Positions 40,420 to 59,171 of a DNA stretch of 64,000 nucleotides are shown piece by piece (the stretch's first letter is position 1; each line of letters starts with the position of its first letter). The stretch comes from Arabidopsis thaliana (Eukaryota; Streptophyta; Magnoliopsida; Brassicales; Brassicaceae), in NCBI RefSeq assembly GCF_000001735.4, contig NC_003076.8, positions 25,547,835 to 25,611,834 on the forward strand, in the 5' to 3' direction. A program made the position numbers and the translations under genes. The notes beneath the pieces were generated by a model. It saw only the letters and a list, made by a program, of their open reading frames with translations. It was not told the DNA's origin and did not search any database.

Positions 40420-43395
40420 ATGAAACCGACCGGAGAAGGAGGAGGGGAAGTCGCCGGAGCGGTGGCGGAAGGTTCGGCGTTGTTAATTGTAGGAGTAAAG
40501 CCAGATGAATGGAGTAGAGAGGTTCTTACATGGTCTTTGGTGAATGTAGCGCGTCCTGGAGATCGAATCGTTGCTCTTCATGTTCTCGATTATTCTCTAG
40601 GTTTGTTTAAACCCTCGATCTGAGATTATTCTGTTTGTTTATTTGTTTCTAATTTTGATATTTTTTGTTGGTTTTGGTTTGTGTAGAGGGCTCAACGTCG
40701 CTTATTTCGTTGGTTAGGAATTTTGATACTATGCTTGGTGTTTATGAAAGCTTCTGCAACTTAAAACAGGTAAAAAGTTTCTCCATTTATGAAAATTTGT
40801 CATGATTTTAAGTGAAATTTGTTGTCTTTAGGGTTGGATTAAGTTTTCTTAAAACTGAAATTTGATTGATGTTGTGTAACAGGTAGATTTGAAGTTGAAG
40901 GTTTTCAGAGGGAAGTCAGCTAGGAAAGTTCTTGTACAAGAAGTTAAATCGTGTGGAGCTACAAGTTTAATCGTTGGTTCCTCTAGGAAACATCACACTA
41001 TCCGTTCTTCAGCTTCTTTAGCCAAGTATTGTGCCAGGAATCTTGCCAAGGATGTCTCTGTTTTTGCTGTTAAAAGTGGCAAGATTATGTTCCGCAGAGT
41101 ACCTAATACCAATGGTATGTTACCGCATTACTTTCTCACGGTAATGGTGGTTTGTTCTCTGTTAGTTCTTAAGGTAAAGGTTTGGGCTTTGCAGGTGCAG
41201 ATGGTCCACAGATGAATATTCCCTCTTTAGTTTGTGGATCACCAGATATTGCTATTGAAGCGGCAAAGATTGGAAACAGTTTTAGCCCTGCTAGAACGAG
41301 CTCACGCTGGACAAGAACTAGTCGTAGTTCGTCATTGCAGTCTCCTGACAGCTTAGGTGTAGACAATTTGTTGGCTTTAGTGCCAGTACAAACAAATGAG
41401 ACTGATTCTGGTTCCCTTGAGTCAGGACCAGGTTGGCATTTTCTTCGCGGGCTTTACGGTAATAATCGAAAAAGCTGGACCAAAGTTTCTGCTAAGAAGG
41501 CTGTACTTCAGTGGGTTTCGAGGCTGCGAGGTCGGCATTCAGAAACTGTAATCTATCTGGATAGGAAACGGAGTGACTCTGGTTGTGATGAAGATTGCTC
41601 TTCTAGTATTGATGGTGAAGATGTTTCTATATCACGGTTTGGTTCTGAGCTTATGCAGTCACCTCTTTCTCCTTTCATTGGATCAAACAACATTCCAGAA
41701 GAGCTGGAAGGTCTACATGAAAAGTACTCTTCCACATGTAGATTATTCACATACGAGGAAGTCTTGTCAATTACCTCAAACTTTGCATCTGGTATGCCCC
41801 TTTATATATGCTAACATGAGTTTAGCTTGTGTCTGACTTGATATTCATCCTTTTGCTTTATGTTTTCTGTTTCCAGAGAACTTGGTTGGAGAAGGTGGTA
41901 ATAGTTATGTTTATAGAGGAGATCTACCAGATGGCAGGGAATTAGCTGTCAAAATATTGAAACCTTGTCTGGATGTGTTGAAGGAATTTATACTGGAAAT
42001 TGAAGTCATTACCAGTGTACATCACAAAAATATAGTATCTCTCTTTGGTTTCTGTTTCGAGAATAATAATTTGATGCTGGTATACGATTATCTACCACGA
42101 GGAAGCCTTGAAGAGAACCTTCATGGTAAATAAACTACATTTGATATTCCCTCTGGATTCTCATACTAGAGAAAGATCCATCGTCATTGTTCTCATTTCT
42201 TGAATCAGGCAATAGAAAGGATGCAAAGAAATTTGGCTGGATGGAGAGATATAAGGTGGCAGTGGGTGTTGCCGAGGCGTTAGACTATCTGCATAATACT
42301 CATGATCCAGAAGTAATTCACCGGGATGTCAAATCTTCTAATGTTCTTTTGGCAGATGATTTTGAGCCACAGGTACTGCTACATCACAATCTTAATCTGA
42401 GTTCATTCACAGATGCAATTTTTACACAAGTTTCCTGATTGACATTAAATTATATTGGTTCAGCTCTCAGATTTCGGATTCGCCAGCTTGGCTTCAAGTA
42501 CCTCACAGCATGTAGCGGGTGGGGATATTGCCGGGACATTTGGGTATTTAACTTGCTTCGTTACACCATCTCTTAAAAACTATCACCATTCCATCAATCT
42601 GCCTCTTAACTTTCTTCTTTCTTTGACAGTTACCTAGCACCAGAGTACTTCATGCACGGTAAAGTAACCGACAAGATTGATGTCTATGCTTTTGGTGTTG
42701 TATTGCTCGAGCTCATATCGGGTAGAAAACCAATCTGCGTCGACCAGTCTAAAGGCCAGGAGAGCCTTGTCTTGTGGGTAAGCATAATTGTCCACAAACT
42801 CACATTTTCTACTTCATACCGTTATTCTGCCTATTGAAATCAGATTATAGGAAGCAATGTTACTCTTCCATGTCCATATGAAATGACTTAAGTTGCATCT
42901 CTTTCCCAGGCAAACCCAATTCTAGATAGTGGAAAGTTTGCTCAGTTACTGGATCCCAGTCTAGAAAATGATAACAGTAACGATCTAATCGAGAAACTAT
43001 TGTTAGCTGCCACGCTATGCATCAAACGCACACCTCATGACCGTCCGCAAATTGGCCTTGTAAGCATACGTGTCATTTATCTTCTTGGTTTGCAATGAAT
43101 CCTTATTCTTTGCTCCTCATTGCTCTCTTTCTTTTGGGATATATTCTTATTTCAACCTCAGGTCCTAAAGATATTACAAGGGGAAGAAGAAGCAACAGAG
43201 TGGGGAAAGCAACAAGTGAGAGCCTCAGAAGACGTGAGCGCATATTTGACAAATATAGAATCACACATAAACCTCGCATTGCTTGATTTGGAAGATGATG
43301 CAGCTTCTGATAGCAGCCCTGAAGCTAGTAGTATCTCTGTTGAGGAATACTTGAAAGGGCGATGGAGCCGCACTGCTAGCTTCAACTTCAACTAA
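40420..43395 (+). CDS. Receptor-like cytoplasmic kinase with N-terminal USP domain (RLCK VI)
   Basis: Exons 40420-40600, 40687-40769, 40883-41114, 41195-41791, 41877-42125, 42209-42372, 42464-42543, 42630-42777, 42910-43059 and 43162-43395 join to 705 codons plus stop. Residues ~20-170 form a universal-stress-protein / adenine-nucleotide alpha-hydrolase-like fold ([54 protein letters not shown]). A Ser-rich linker precedes a kinase domain: [26 protein letters not shown] (RD type), SDFGFAS and APEY. There is no signal peptide or membrane segment, so it is cytosolic. It is recognised as At5g63940; RLCK VI members often act with ROP GTPases, but nothing in the sequence proves it here. The substrate is unknown. 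Confidence 0.93.
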
Positions 43396-43708
43396 TAATT
43401 TTTACTAGTTTAACCCCGAAAATCCCAAAATTTGACGATATTGTAAGTTGTGTAAATTGTAATCGATTTTCTGAGATTCTCAAGCTTTAAGTTGTGTCAA
43501 TTTAGGAAGAGTGAATAGCTCTTGTAGAGAGGACTTAAGTTGGAATTTGTCTTCTTTGTTTTGTCAGAGCAGAAAATGTTTCAAGTGTTCCACTTTCATA
43601 TCGGTTTTAAAAGTTTAAAAATGTATAAGTGTTCCGATTCGGTTTTAAGGTTCAGTTTTATAATTTTAGTTTACTTGTAAAAACCACATAAAAAAATAAC
43701 TAACTTGA

Positions 43709-43894
43709 ATGGAAAAGCATACAAGAAACTCAAAGAGAAGGCTGAAGCTTATCCTTGTGTTTGGGCTTCTTATAATATTGTTGTCTACGGTGGTTTTTTT
43801 GATGTGGACAGCTTATAGATGGAGGAAACGTCGTAAGACCGAAGATAGAGTTCGTGTTCTTCAGACAAAACTTTCTAAACTCGTTAAAGAATGA
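43709..43894 (+). CDS. Possible 61-residue single-pass membrane protein
   Basis: ATG to TGA, uninterrupted. A basic head (KHTRNSKRRLK) is followed by about 22 hydrophobic residues (LILVFGLLIILLSTVVFLMW), a strongly basic stretch (RWRKRRK) and a short amphipathic helix (RVRVLQTKLSKLVKE) at the end. The order is too membrane-protein-like to dismiss as noise, but I recognise no family. It lies ~310 bases after the RLCK stop, so it could also be a relic or lie in a long 3' UTR. Confidence 0.5.
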   Translation: MEKHTRNSKRRLKLILVFGLLIILLSTVVFLMWTAYRWRKRRKTEDRVRVLQTKLSKLVKE

Positions 43895-44064
43895 TAACCA
43901 GCTGTTTGAATTCTTGGTAGTTTGGTTTGTGAGAAATCGATCAAAACAAATGATCTTTTTCTGAATGTGGTTTTGTAATTAACAAAGTTGAATTTTGTTT
44001 GGTTAGATAAGGGAGCTAACATTTTGCTCTCACTTTTTCATGGTTGTTTTTGTTAACTTCTTTT

Positions 44065-44118
44065 AAAAAGGACCGAACAATTTTTTTTTTTTTTTTTTTG
44101 TCAAAAAAAGACCGAACA
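44065..44118 (-). mobile_element. Minimal poly(A)-tail insertion with target duplication
   Basis: GACCGAACA occurs at 44071-44079 and 44110-44118; with the preceding A-run the duplication is ~15 bases with one mismatch. Between them lie A, T19 and GTC. Read on the minus strand the insert is GAC followed by a 19-A tail. The design matches the 11575-11616 locus: a flanking duplication around a few bases ending in AC plus a poly(A) tract. Confidence 0.5.
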
Positions 44119-44325
44119 GTATGTGCTGAAATCTTCATTTTACCGCGGATTAAAGTTTGGGTTTGAGAAAAGATAAAATCTGGCTTCGCACACTCCTTTG
44201 CAGCAAGTCATATGGTAATTGACTTACCAATTCAACCAAACCAAATTAGATAAGGAACAAAAAAAAACCACAAGTGTTGCAATGATGGTCGTTTGCATTT
44301 CTTGCATCTTGACTTGTATCTTACT

Positions 44326-47300
44326 CTACAGATTCAATCCTTTTTGCATCTTCCGACTTATATCCTCCTCCAAGTCAATAACTTGAGGCATGTTGATCCT
44401 TTCTGCTGCTTTCATGTCTTTCAGTTCTCGAGTCAATTCAGCAATCTGCTTCTGGATTTTTGCCCCTCCATCAGGTAGCCTTGAGACCGTACCCTATGAG
44501 ATGAAAAATGAAACTCAAAACAGAGACTTCGAGATAATGCCTGAGAAGCTTTCTAGATGTTACAATGAATTGGTGTCATTACCTTGTTTTGTAATAGCAT
44601 CGTCAAACGATTGAGTCTTGCTTTAATTACGCTTTCTGACAATTCCTTGTCATCGACTGGGGAAATGTTGATTCTCTTGTCCAAATTCACATCCTTTGGC
44701 TTGAAAGCATAGTCAGCCCTGTCAGAAGCAGTTTTTTTTCAAATCTATGAGAGATTATACAAAACAACACAACATAAATTTGACACAAAAAAAGAGGCTG
44801 TTGGTGGTAATACCCATTGATGACGGTGTCTTGTGAAATACTTGCTGATGCGCGTCCCAAGAGCAATGCTGTTTCTCTCCTTTTTAAGTAAGAGAACGCA
44901 TCAGAAACTGAGATTGAAAGATGAAAGAAAAGTGTTTTATAACTAAAAAGCTGGTTTGGAGACAGAGTCACCTTATTTGTTCTTCTTCATCTTTCTGTAT
45001 CGCTTGAATAGGAGCTGTCTTGGAGAAAAGTAAGCTATGGTGGCTAACTCCAGCTATACCAAGGGTTTCGAGAAACTTTACATGGGATTCCAGTTTTTCA
45101 TCTCTGTAAAAAACAAACAAAGATAAGTGAATCGAAATAAACCATCATGACACAATTTTTGCTCAGAATTCAGTGTTTGCTTACAGTTTGATTTGGTTAT
45201 AGTGCTCTTCGTATAGTTGCTGTTGTGTAGGTGAAACATCAAAGCCTCCCTTGGGAAGACTAAAAAGTTCTCGAAGGTCCTAAGAGAGATATCATATGGT
45301 ATAAAGATTTAGAAACGAAGAAAAGAAAAGCTAGAAAATAATTAGACTGCTATTTACAGCAGAATTGAAATTGGACCTGCTGGCTGAAGTAGCGGATTTG
45401 TTCTTTATGCTCAGTTGCAGTTTTAAACAATCCTCCCTTGTATACCTAAAGATGCATATACCAACAGCATTATATAATACAAATTATCATACATATCAAA
45501 ATCACTCAGCTATGAAACTAAGAGAGGAACAAAAATATGTCACAGACCTGCTTTCTGTATATCTTTTCTTCAACAGTTGCTGAGGTCATTAACCTATATA
45601 CGATGACATCCTTTGTCTGCCCAATTCTATATGCTCGATCAACACTCTGGTTGTCCGTGCTGCATAGATATCAGAAAATCATGTCACAAAAGTATTTTCA
45701 AGAGACCAGAAATATGGACAGCTTCCAAACACTAGTTTTAGACTACATCAAGTTTCACAAGCAAGGGGTAACGCATAGAAATGAAAGCATACAATTTTTG
45801 CATCATATTCAATTAAGATCATGTTAGAGATCCGCCAATAAGCATATAAATTAAAACAAGAAGTAAGATTGTGCTGCTTCAATTTGGTAACTTGATCTTC
45901 AACAAGCTAGAGATGTAGAATTTTGACAGACGAGTGAATAACAATATATTAACAAAAAGTCTAGACTTGGGCTTTTGAAAGTATAGTAAACGGAAGTAAG
46001 TACCTTGGATTCCAGGCAGGGTCCACCACAATCACACGGTCTGCCTTAGTCAGAGTAAGGCCGAGACCACCAACTTGAGAAGTCAAGAGAAATATAGGAG
46101 CCACATGACCTTCTTGAAATTCCTACAGAATATTATTGTTTTATAGAACTGTTAGCAATTTAGCATGAAGACTAGAAAAAATAACGAACTCAGAAAAAAT
46201 GAAATGTAATGTGTTGGGGAAGAGAAAAACCCACTTCAACAGTCTTCAATCTGTCAGGGGCTTTTGTTGTACCATCAATTCGCAAGAAACTATAACCGTT
46301 GGAGGTAAGAGAATCCTGAAAATTCCATGCGTAACATATAAAGAATACTTCAAATTTCAGAAAACACGTTGGAGGGTAAAGTAAGTAGCAAAACCTGAAT
46401 GAGATTAAGCATCTTGCGTGTCTGGGAGAAGATTAGAACACGGTGCCCCTCTGGAATTAAATTTTCCTGAGTAACAATGTAGAAAGGATGTCAGTCAAAC
46501 AGACAACCATCAAAATTAATGTCACTAATTGAACCATAAATGCGATCTAACCAGTAGCGACATGATAAATGACAATTTGCAAGAGATACTGTCATTCTTG
46601 GTCTGAAAATCATCTGTATCCACATTGTCCGCTATATGCATAGCCAATCTCTCAGCCACGCCTGCTTCTTCTTGTGTTAATGTTGAATCCATTCCTTCAA
46701 GGACATCCTCAGCAGCCCTCTTAGTTAAGAGAAGCGGGTGGTCACATATTTTCTTCAGAATCTGTTACATAACAAACAGTAACTGTAAGCTGGCAGATAT
46801 GAACAGACAAGATTTTAAACAGGAAATAAATGCTTGAAGTGTTTATAAACAGAGAGGAAAGGAAGCCGCCTTCCCATGTAACATATATCCTAATGAGAAC
46901 TAGGCAAAGTGTATAGAGATCTGAAACTGAGTCTACATTTATTTAACGAATTTACTGGATAAGAGAGAACACATGGACACATCAAACAATAAAAAATACA
47001 AGAAGAGAGCTTCACGTTACCGTTAGAGCTGCTAGAGGTGAACCATCAAAAGCTGACAGAACAATTTCACTGTTTAAGAAAGCTTCATATAATTGCCTCT
47101 GCAACAAAGAGATAAGTATCAGTAATTCCAAAAGACTTAGAATATTTGATCAACGACTGTAGTTGTATGTTTAAGGGTTGCACCTGGCAAGCTGTTAACC
47201 GTAACCATACAACAATTTCGTCCTTCTTCGAAAGTTTGGAGGTTGCACCATCATCACCGAAGACTTCACTCTTAAGGCGCCGCAAGAAGAAAGGTTGAAT

Positions 47301-50300
47301 ATGCTCCCTCAAGTTCTATCAATCAAAAGGAGGAAACAGAAATTTTTACTTGTAAGATCTGCAGCCTACAGACCGTGGCAACATATTTCACGAGCGAATT
47401 GATAGGTTTTTTCTTCCTAGGTGCAATTAAGCTTGCGTACGCATAACTGTTCTACGGCAATATCAAAAACAGTTTGCAATCTCATAAGATGCATACCAGA
47501 CTGTAAGCATGATGCATGATAATCTATAATTTCATTTCTTGCTATATTTATGATCAATAGTAATCATAGACTAGAGCTAGATTCAACAAGACATACGAAG
47601 ATAAGAGGAAGAAATTTAAAAATCTAATAAAACTTCTTTCAGCTACAGTACGAAATAGTACCCACTCAAGCATATTCAAATTGAATCCTCACCTTTGCTA
47701 CTGTTGAGCCTATCCTCTGTTCTCTATCAGTAGCATTTTTGTCAGTTCCACGAAGAATGTAATGCTCATAATTCTGCTTAAACCTGTTAAAGCTTAAAGC
47801 CTTAGTAATACAGAGCTGGTAAATGTACTCTGACAAAATTATAGGGAGGATATGTTTACCAATTCTTGTCACCGAGTAACCCAGGGCAGCTGAAGTTGAA
47901 GAGAGCCCACAGTTCCTGAAAATATGAAGATGGAATCAATAGACAGCATTAGAATTGCAAGAACTGACCAACGTTAAATGTCATAGACAATAATACCTTG
48001 AGATTGTTCTGGATTGGTGTACCACTTATTATAATACGGTGAGAACTTGGGATCTCAAGCAAACTCTTCGCCCTTTGTGTGTTGGGGTTCTTAATAAGAT
48101 GTCCCTAGAAGTGTAAGCGGAAATACATTTTATTGATATCAGTAGGGGGAAAATTCAGAACCTACACTAATGGTAACATCTCAGCGCTTGATGGACAATA
48201 GTGCATACACACTATACCAACTATTAGTGCAAAGACCTCACAAATGATAAAATATTGATGTGTTTACCTCGTCCAGAATCATGTAGTCCCATTTGTTTCC
48301 ATCTTCATCATCCTCATCAGTATAATGGTCGTCACCTTGCAAAGCCTTTGTATTGTTCCGCACAATATCATAGGTTGTTAGAAGAATACCTTTACCCTAC
48401 AAAAGTTAAAGATATTCAAGTGGGAAACCCATACCATTTTTCAAAAACAATCAGAAATTAACTCCGGAAAAATGATAGATTATTTCAGTTTAATCAATCT
48501 AAGCAATATTAAAATACGCTTATATAAAGATGATTTACTAGAGGAAGGGGCAACATTGTCACAAATCAAGTGAAAACGTAAATGAAATGCAGTTGTATAG
48601 TTAATGTATCAGTGAGATTTCTCAGGAGAACAATGAAAGAAAGAACATGAACCTGCAGAATGTGGTGGAGATCATATTCCCGGGCTTTCGTAGAAGTACC
48701 GTAGTATCTGTAAAAAGGAAAGAAAGACAATCAGTATCACTAAAACACTAGTTCAGTATATACAAATTAAAGAAAGTCGCTCTTACTCCCTAGTCATTTG
48801 TGAAAGTCCCACGGTAGCTAATTCTTTCATCCAGTGAGGCAGCAAGGTTTTTGGGGCCACTACCAGAGCACGCTTGATCAATTTGGAGTGGAATAAACCA
48901 GCAAGAAAACTACAAATCTGCAATGCGAATCAACCAAAATCAAAGATACATTATTGATAACGAAAAGAAAAGTGCAGGTTGCAGATTTCCGTACCTGCAT
49001 AGTTTTACCTAAACCCATATCATCTCCAAGTATTCCACCTTTCCCTTGGGTATGCAATGACCAAAGCCAATTCAACCCTTCCCTCTGATGTGGATATAAC
49101 ATTGTTGCAATCTTTCCAGGCAATGTGTAAGACAAATTGAGGCCAGTTAAAGTGATAGACCCTTCATCTTCCAACGATCTCTCATCATAACCATGTCTTT
49201 TGGCGTTATAAGACCGAGCTGGCTTATTAATTTTCATTTCAGCCGCCTTTTTCCCGGACAAAATGAGACAGTCATCATCATCATCATCCTCGTCTAAGTC
49301 TCTTAGCTTGGCAGCATTAGACCTTCCGACTGTTCTTATCTTCTCACTTACCTCTATGTGCCTGGTCGTCTTCATACTTTGGTCGACTTCCTTGCATTGG
49401 CTCTTCCCACGGTCAAGATTGTATCCCTGCCTATTATCTTCAGAGTTATCGTCAAAGTGCCGACCAGAATATGAGTTTTGCTTTCCAACATTCGAAATTC
49501 TTTCTTCCCATTCCCTTGAAAATTCCTTACTAGTTTGCTCTTCCCGGATGGCAAAACCAGATTTGCCTTGCTTGTCCTTGATACTATTAACGCCAGCATT
49601 ATATGTGGTAACCACATCTGGTGAGGACTTAGATAGATCCGATAGCAAGGAAAATGAGGATTTGGCATCCTCAAAATCAAATTTATCAACCTGGCTCTTC
49701 ACTCCACATGCATCAAAATCATTGCTTTGGCTATCCTTCTTCTTCTGAATCGACATTGTCCCAAGCTTAGAGGTCAAATCATCCAAAATACCCATGATCT
49801 CGTTCCTTCCTCCATCACCTTGCATTTCCTCTTTTTGCTTCAACTGAGGTGAGGGCGAACAAAAGTCTGTGATTATCGAAAAGTTAGGCTCGCCAGCCAG
49901 CTCAGTGTTAGCTTCCTTTGATTCATCCCAAGATGTGAATTTGTTCCCAATTCCAGCGCTGTCTAGTGATGTCTCTCCTTTAACTGATTAGAGCATCATG
50001 CAAAAACAAACGTATTCAAGTAAAGTTATCTGACAAAACGCAGTATAATAACAGCTATAAAGACCGAAAATCAAACACCAGACTAGAAACTCAGATTTCG
50101 AAGAAACCCTAATTTCAAAGTAAGCTACTAGGACAAAATTGAAATACATCATCAACGGAAACACCAATTTCTTTCTGTAAACTAAGAGACATGGGTTTGC
50201 GAAAACCCTAAAATCGGGTGAAATCTCAAAATTACCTGGGGAATAGAAATCAACCAAATCAGGATCGTCATATCCATCAGCTTCGTCTTCCTTTGGCAAG

Positions 50301-50571
50301 GCCTTGCAAAGACGACGTCGTCCAGCAAGCTTAATCATGGACTTCTTCGTCTCTTCATCTTCTCCATCTGAAGTCCCCAAATATAATAAATAAAACTCAA
50401 AATCAAAGACAGATACGAATCCGAAACCATAGAGAAACGATAGAAGAGAACAATCGTACGAGAAGAAGAGGGAGGCTGTCTAGGAGGCGCAGAAAGATCC
50501 TGGAGGATACTGTAGTGACGATCGTTCAAGCTCCGAGGTTTTCTTCTATGGCTGGCCGTATTTTCCGCCAT
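44326..50571 (-). CDS. CHR24: SNF2-family ATPase, ERCC6-like (CHR24)
   Basis: Swi2/Snf2 DNA translocase, probably in chromatin or repair. Exons 44326-44493, 44583-44718, 44814-44879, 44972-45103, 45185-45279, 45377-45445, 45548-45659, 46004-46122, 46235-46315, 46395-46466, 46552-46761, 47021-47098, 47184-47315, 47693-47783, 47860-47915, 47997-48104, 48268-48396, 48653-48707, 48787-48917, 48995-49977, 50236-50367 and 50460-50571 give ~1088 codons. The N-terminus is Ser/Asp/Lys-rich and disordered. Helicase motifs: [22 protein letters not shown] (Walker A), ILDEGHLIKN (DEGH box), [35 protein letters not shown] and [12 protein letters not shown] (motif VI). A long helical C-terminus follows. Closest to CSB/ERCC6L-type proteins; At5g63950. 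My count may differ by a few residues from the reference if a splice site is misplaced. Confidence 0.93.
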
Positions 50572-50736
50572 TGCTACACCGTTTTCTGGAGATGAGTTTG
50601 TGTTTCCCGATGATCGATTGTGATAAATGGAGAGAAGAGTGAGAAGAAGAAGAAGATGATGAAGAGAATGTTTGGAATCCCGCCTTCCTTGGCTTTTTTG
50701 AATTTTGAAGATTTCTCAGTTCCGAGACAAATGGCT

Positions 50737-50767
50737 CTTGTGCGCTCTCTCTCTCTCTCTCTCTCTC
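50737..50767. repeat. CT/GA microsatellite upstream of CHR24
   Basis: Nearly uninterrupted CT dinucleotides over ~31 bases, ~170 bases before the CHR24 ATG; on the gene's own strand this is a GA tract. Confidence 0.8.
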
Positions 50768-50892
50768 ACATTTAACCTACAATACAACAAAATATGATTT
50801 TATTTCCTTTTTGGTCAGATATAATAGTATAATATTTTTTGCGTTGGTCTGAATTGTTTAGTAACAAGAACATCCGATGTGGTACACTTTTT

Positions 50893-50938
50893 TTACAAGT
50901 CATTTCAGATATTACAAGTCATTTCAGATAATACAAGT
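50893..50938 (+). repeat. 19-bp tandem repeat
   Basis: Two perfect copies of TTACAAGTCATTTCAGATA at 50893-50911 and 50912-50930, then a partial third (ATACAAGT). It lies just outside the inverted POLD1 fragment and may mark the repair event that placed it. Confidence 0.85.
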
Positions 50939-50956
50939 AATAATTTGTTCAATATC

Positions 50957-51090
50957 TCATGATGGAACCAAAAAATGACGGTTTGATGGAGGCGGTCGCT
51001 TTTTGGAATTTCCGGCTCTATTCATGGCTTTGGATGATCGGGAAAAGGAAGAGAATGTGTGAAATTGTGAGCTCGTGGACGTGGAGGGTT
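50957..51090 (-). pseudogene. Inverted partial copy of the POLD1 5' leader and first codons
   Basis: On the minus strand this segment repeats the POLD1 leader (CTCCACG...GAGCTCACA, ACACATTCTCTTC, CTTTTCCCG, CCAAAGCCATGAATAGA) and then ~14 codons (MNRAGNSKKRPPPSN against MNRSGISKKRPPPSN of POLD1). Identity ends about 50982, after which the frame stops within eight codons at 50957. The ATG is at 51025. It is a fragment, not a working gene: no exonuclease or polymerase sequence follows. The E2F site of the true leader (TTTCCCGC) reads TTTCCCGA here. Confidence 0.85.
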
Positions 51091-51742
51091 CATTACTTAC
51101 TACCTTGGTAAATACTTGGCTCCTTCCATATACAGTACAACAAAATTTGCTGCAAGAGTTTGGAGACTCTATTGATTTGAAGATGCTCGACATGTTCGAG
51201 TTCTGCTTCCAACATAAACCAAGTTCCATTATGAAATGCGGCATCAACCTTAGCTAGTTAGCTACCAAGTGTACCATCACTTGCCTAATTGTCTTGGTCA
51301 TGAATCCTGATATACTAAAAATAAAATAATTAAAGAGAGGTCGAATTCTCTTATAATTGTAGATCAAATGAACAATGAACGATTCTATGTGTATCACGAT
51401 CGAACTCTATTATAAGGTTGTCTCTTTTGATCTACAATTATTCGTTTTTTTTAGCAATCAAAACTTCGTATAAGCACTTAAAAGTCTTAAACATTGGTCA
51501 TCCGACAAAATATATTTTAATTCAAAATAATTGCAACCACAATAAGAAAAAGTCCGTAACGATTTGGTTAATAATAGCATTGTCTAGGGACTTAAAGAAA
51601 AGTTCCTTAAAAAACTTCACATTGACATCAAATCTCTAATAGCAAAACCCTTAAAACTGGCGGGAATCGGAGTGGTGTATAGTCTCACTTTCTACTTCTC
51701 TCAGACCTCCACGAGCTCACAAAATCACACACATTCTCTTCT

Positions 51743-51750
51743 TTTCCCGC
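51743..51750 (+). promoter_or_regulatory. E2F consensus in POLD1 leader
   Basis: TTTCCCGC fits TTTSSCGC exactly, 13 bases before the POLD1 ATG. A related GGCGGGAA is at 51659-51666. S-phase control of DNA polymerase genes by E2F is well known; use of these sites is inferred. Confidence 0.55.
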
Positions 51751-51762
51751 TCACCCAAAGCC

Positions 51763-58838
<7,076 letters not shown>

Positions 58839-59171
58839 TAAGTATTTAAGGTTGTTTTTAGCTCTCTCTTTTTTCCATTGGTATCGTTGCTGTTACACTT
58901 TCCGCTTGATTTAGAACTTGTAGGTCTCTTTGGAATGTTATAAAAAGGACCTCTTCGGCTTATTTGTACGTAGCTGTTGATTAATACAAAAAGAGAACTC
59001 TTCTCGCATATCTCCTTGTTTCGGCAGGCTAAGAATTACATATGAACTACAACTCGAGATTTATGCTTTACAATTCTTCTGCTTGGACTGTACAATGTTC
59101 TACAGAAGTATAAACATGAAGCTCAAGTGCTTAACCATATAATTTGTCTCATCTCTAAGAATTTTTCCGAG
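58839..59171. other. Convergent spacer, POLD1 / RGLG3 3' UTRs
   Basis: 333 bases between facing stop codons; contains both transcript ends and nothing else I can identify. Confidence 0.6.

Larger units (their letters stand above)
43396..44325. other. Spacer between RLCK and CHR24 ends
   Basis: Contains the RLCK 3' UTR, a possible 61-codon membrane-protein gene (43709-43894), a poly(T) insertion with target duplication (44065-44118) and the CHR24 3' UTR. Otherwise AT-rich. Confidence 0.55.
50572..51762. other. CHR24 / POLD1 divergent intergenic region
   Basis: The CHR24 side holds its 5' leader and a CT microsatellite. Then follow a 19-base tandem repeat, an inverted fragment of the POLD1 5' end, and the POLD1 promoter. 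About 600 bases (51.1-51.7 kb) between the fragment and the real POLD1 leader show no gene. Confidence 0.65.
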
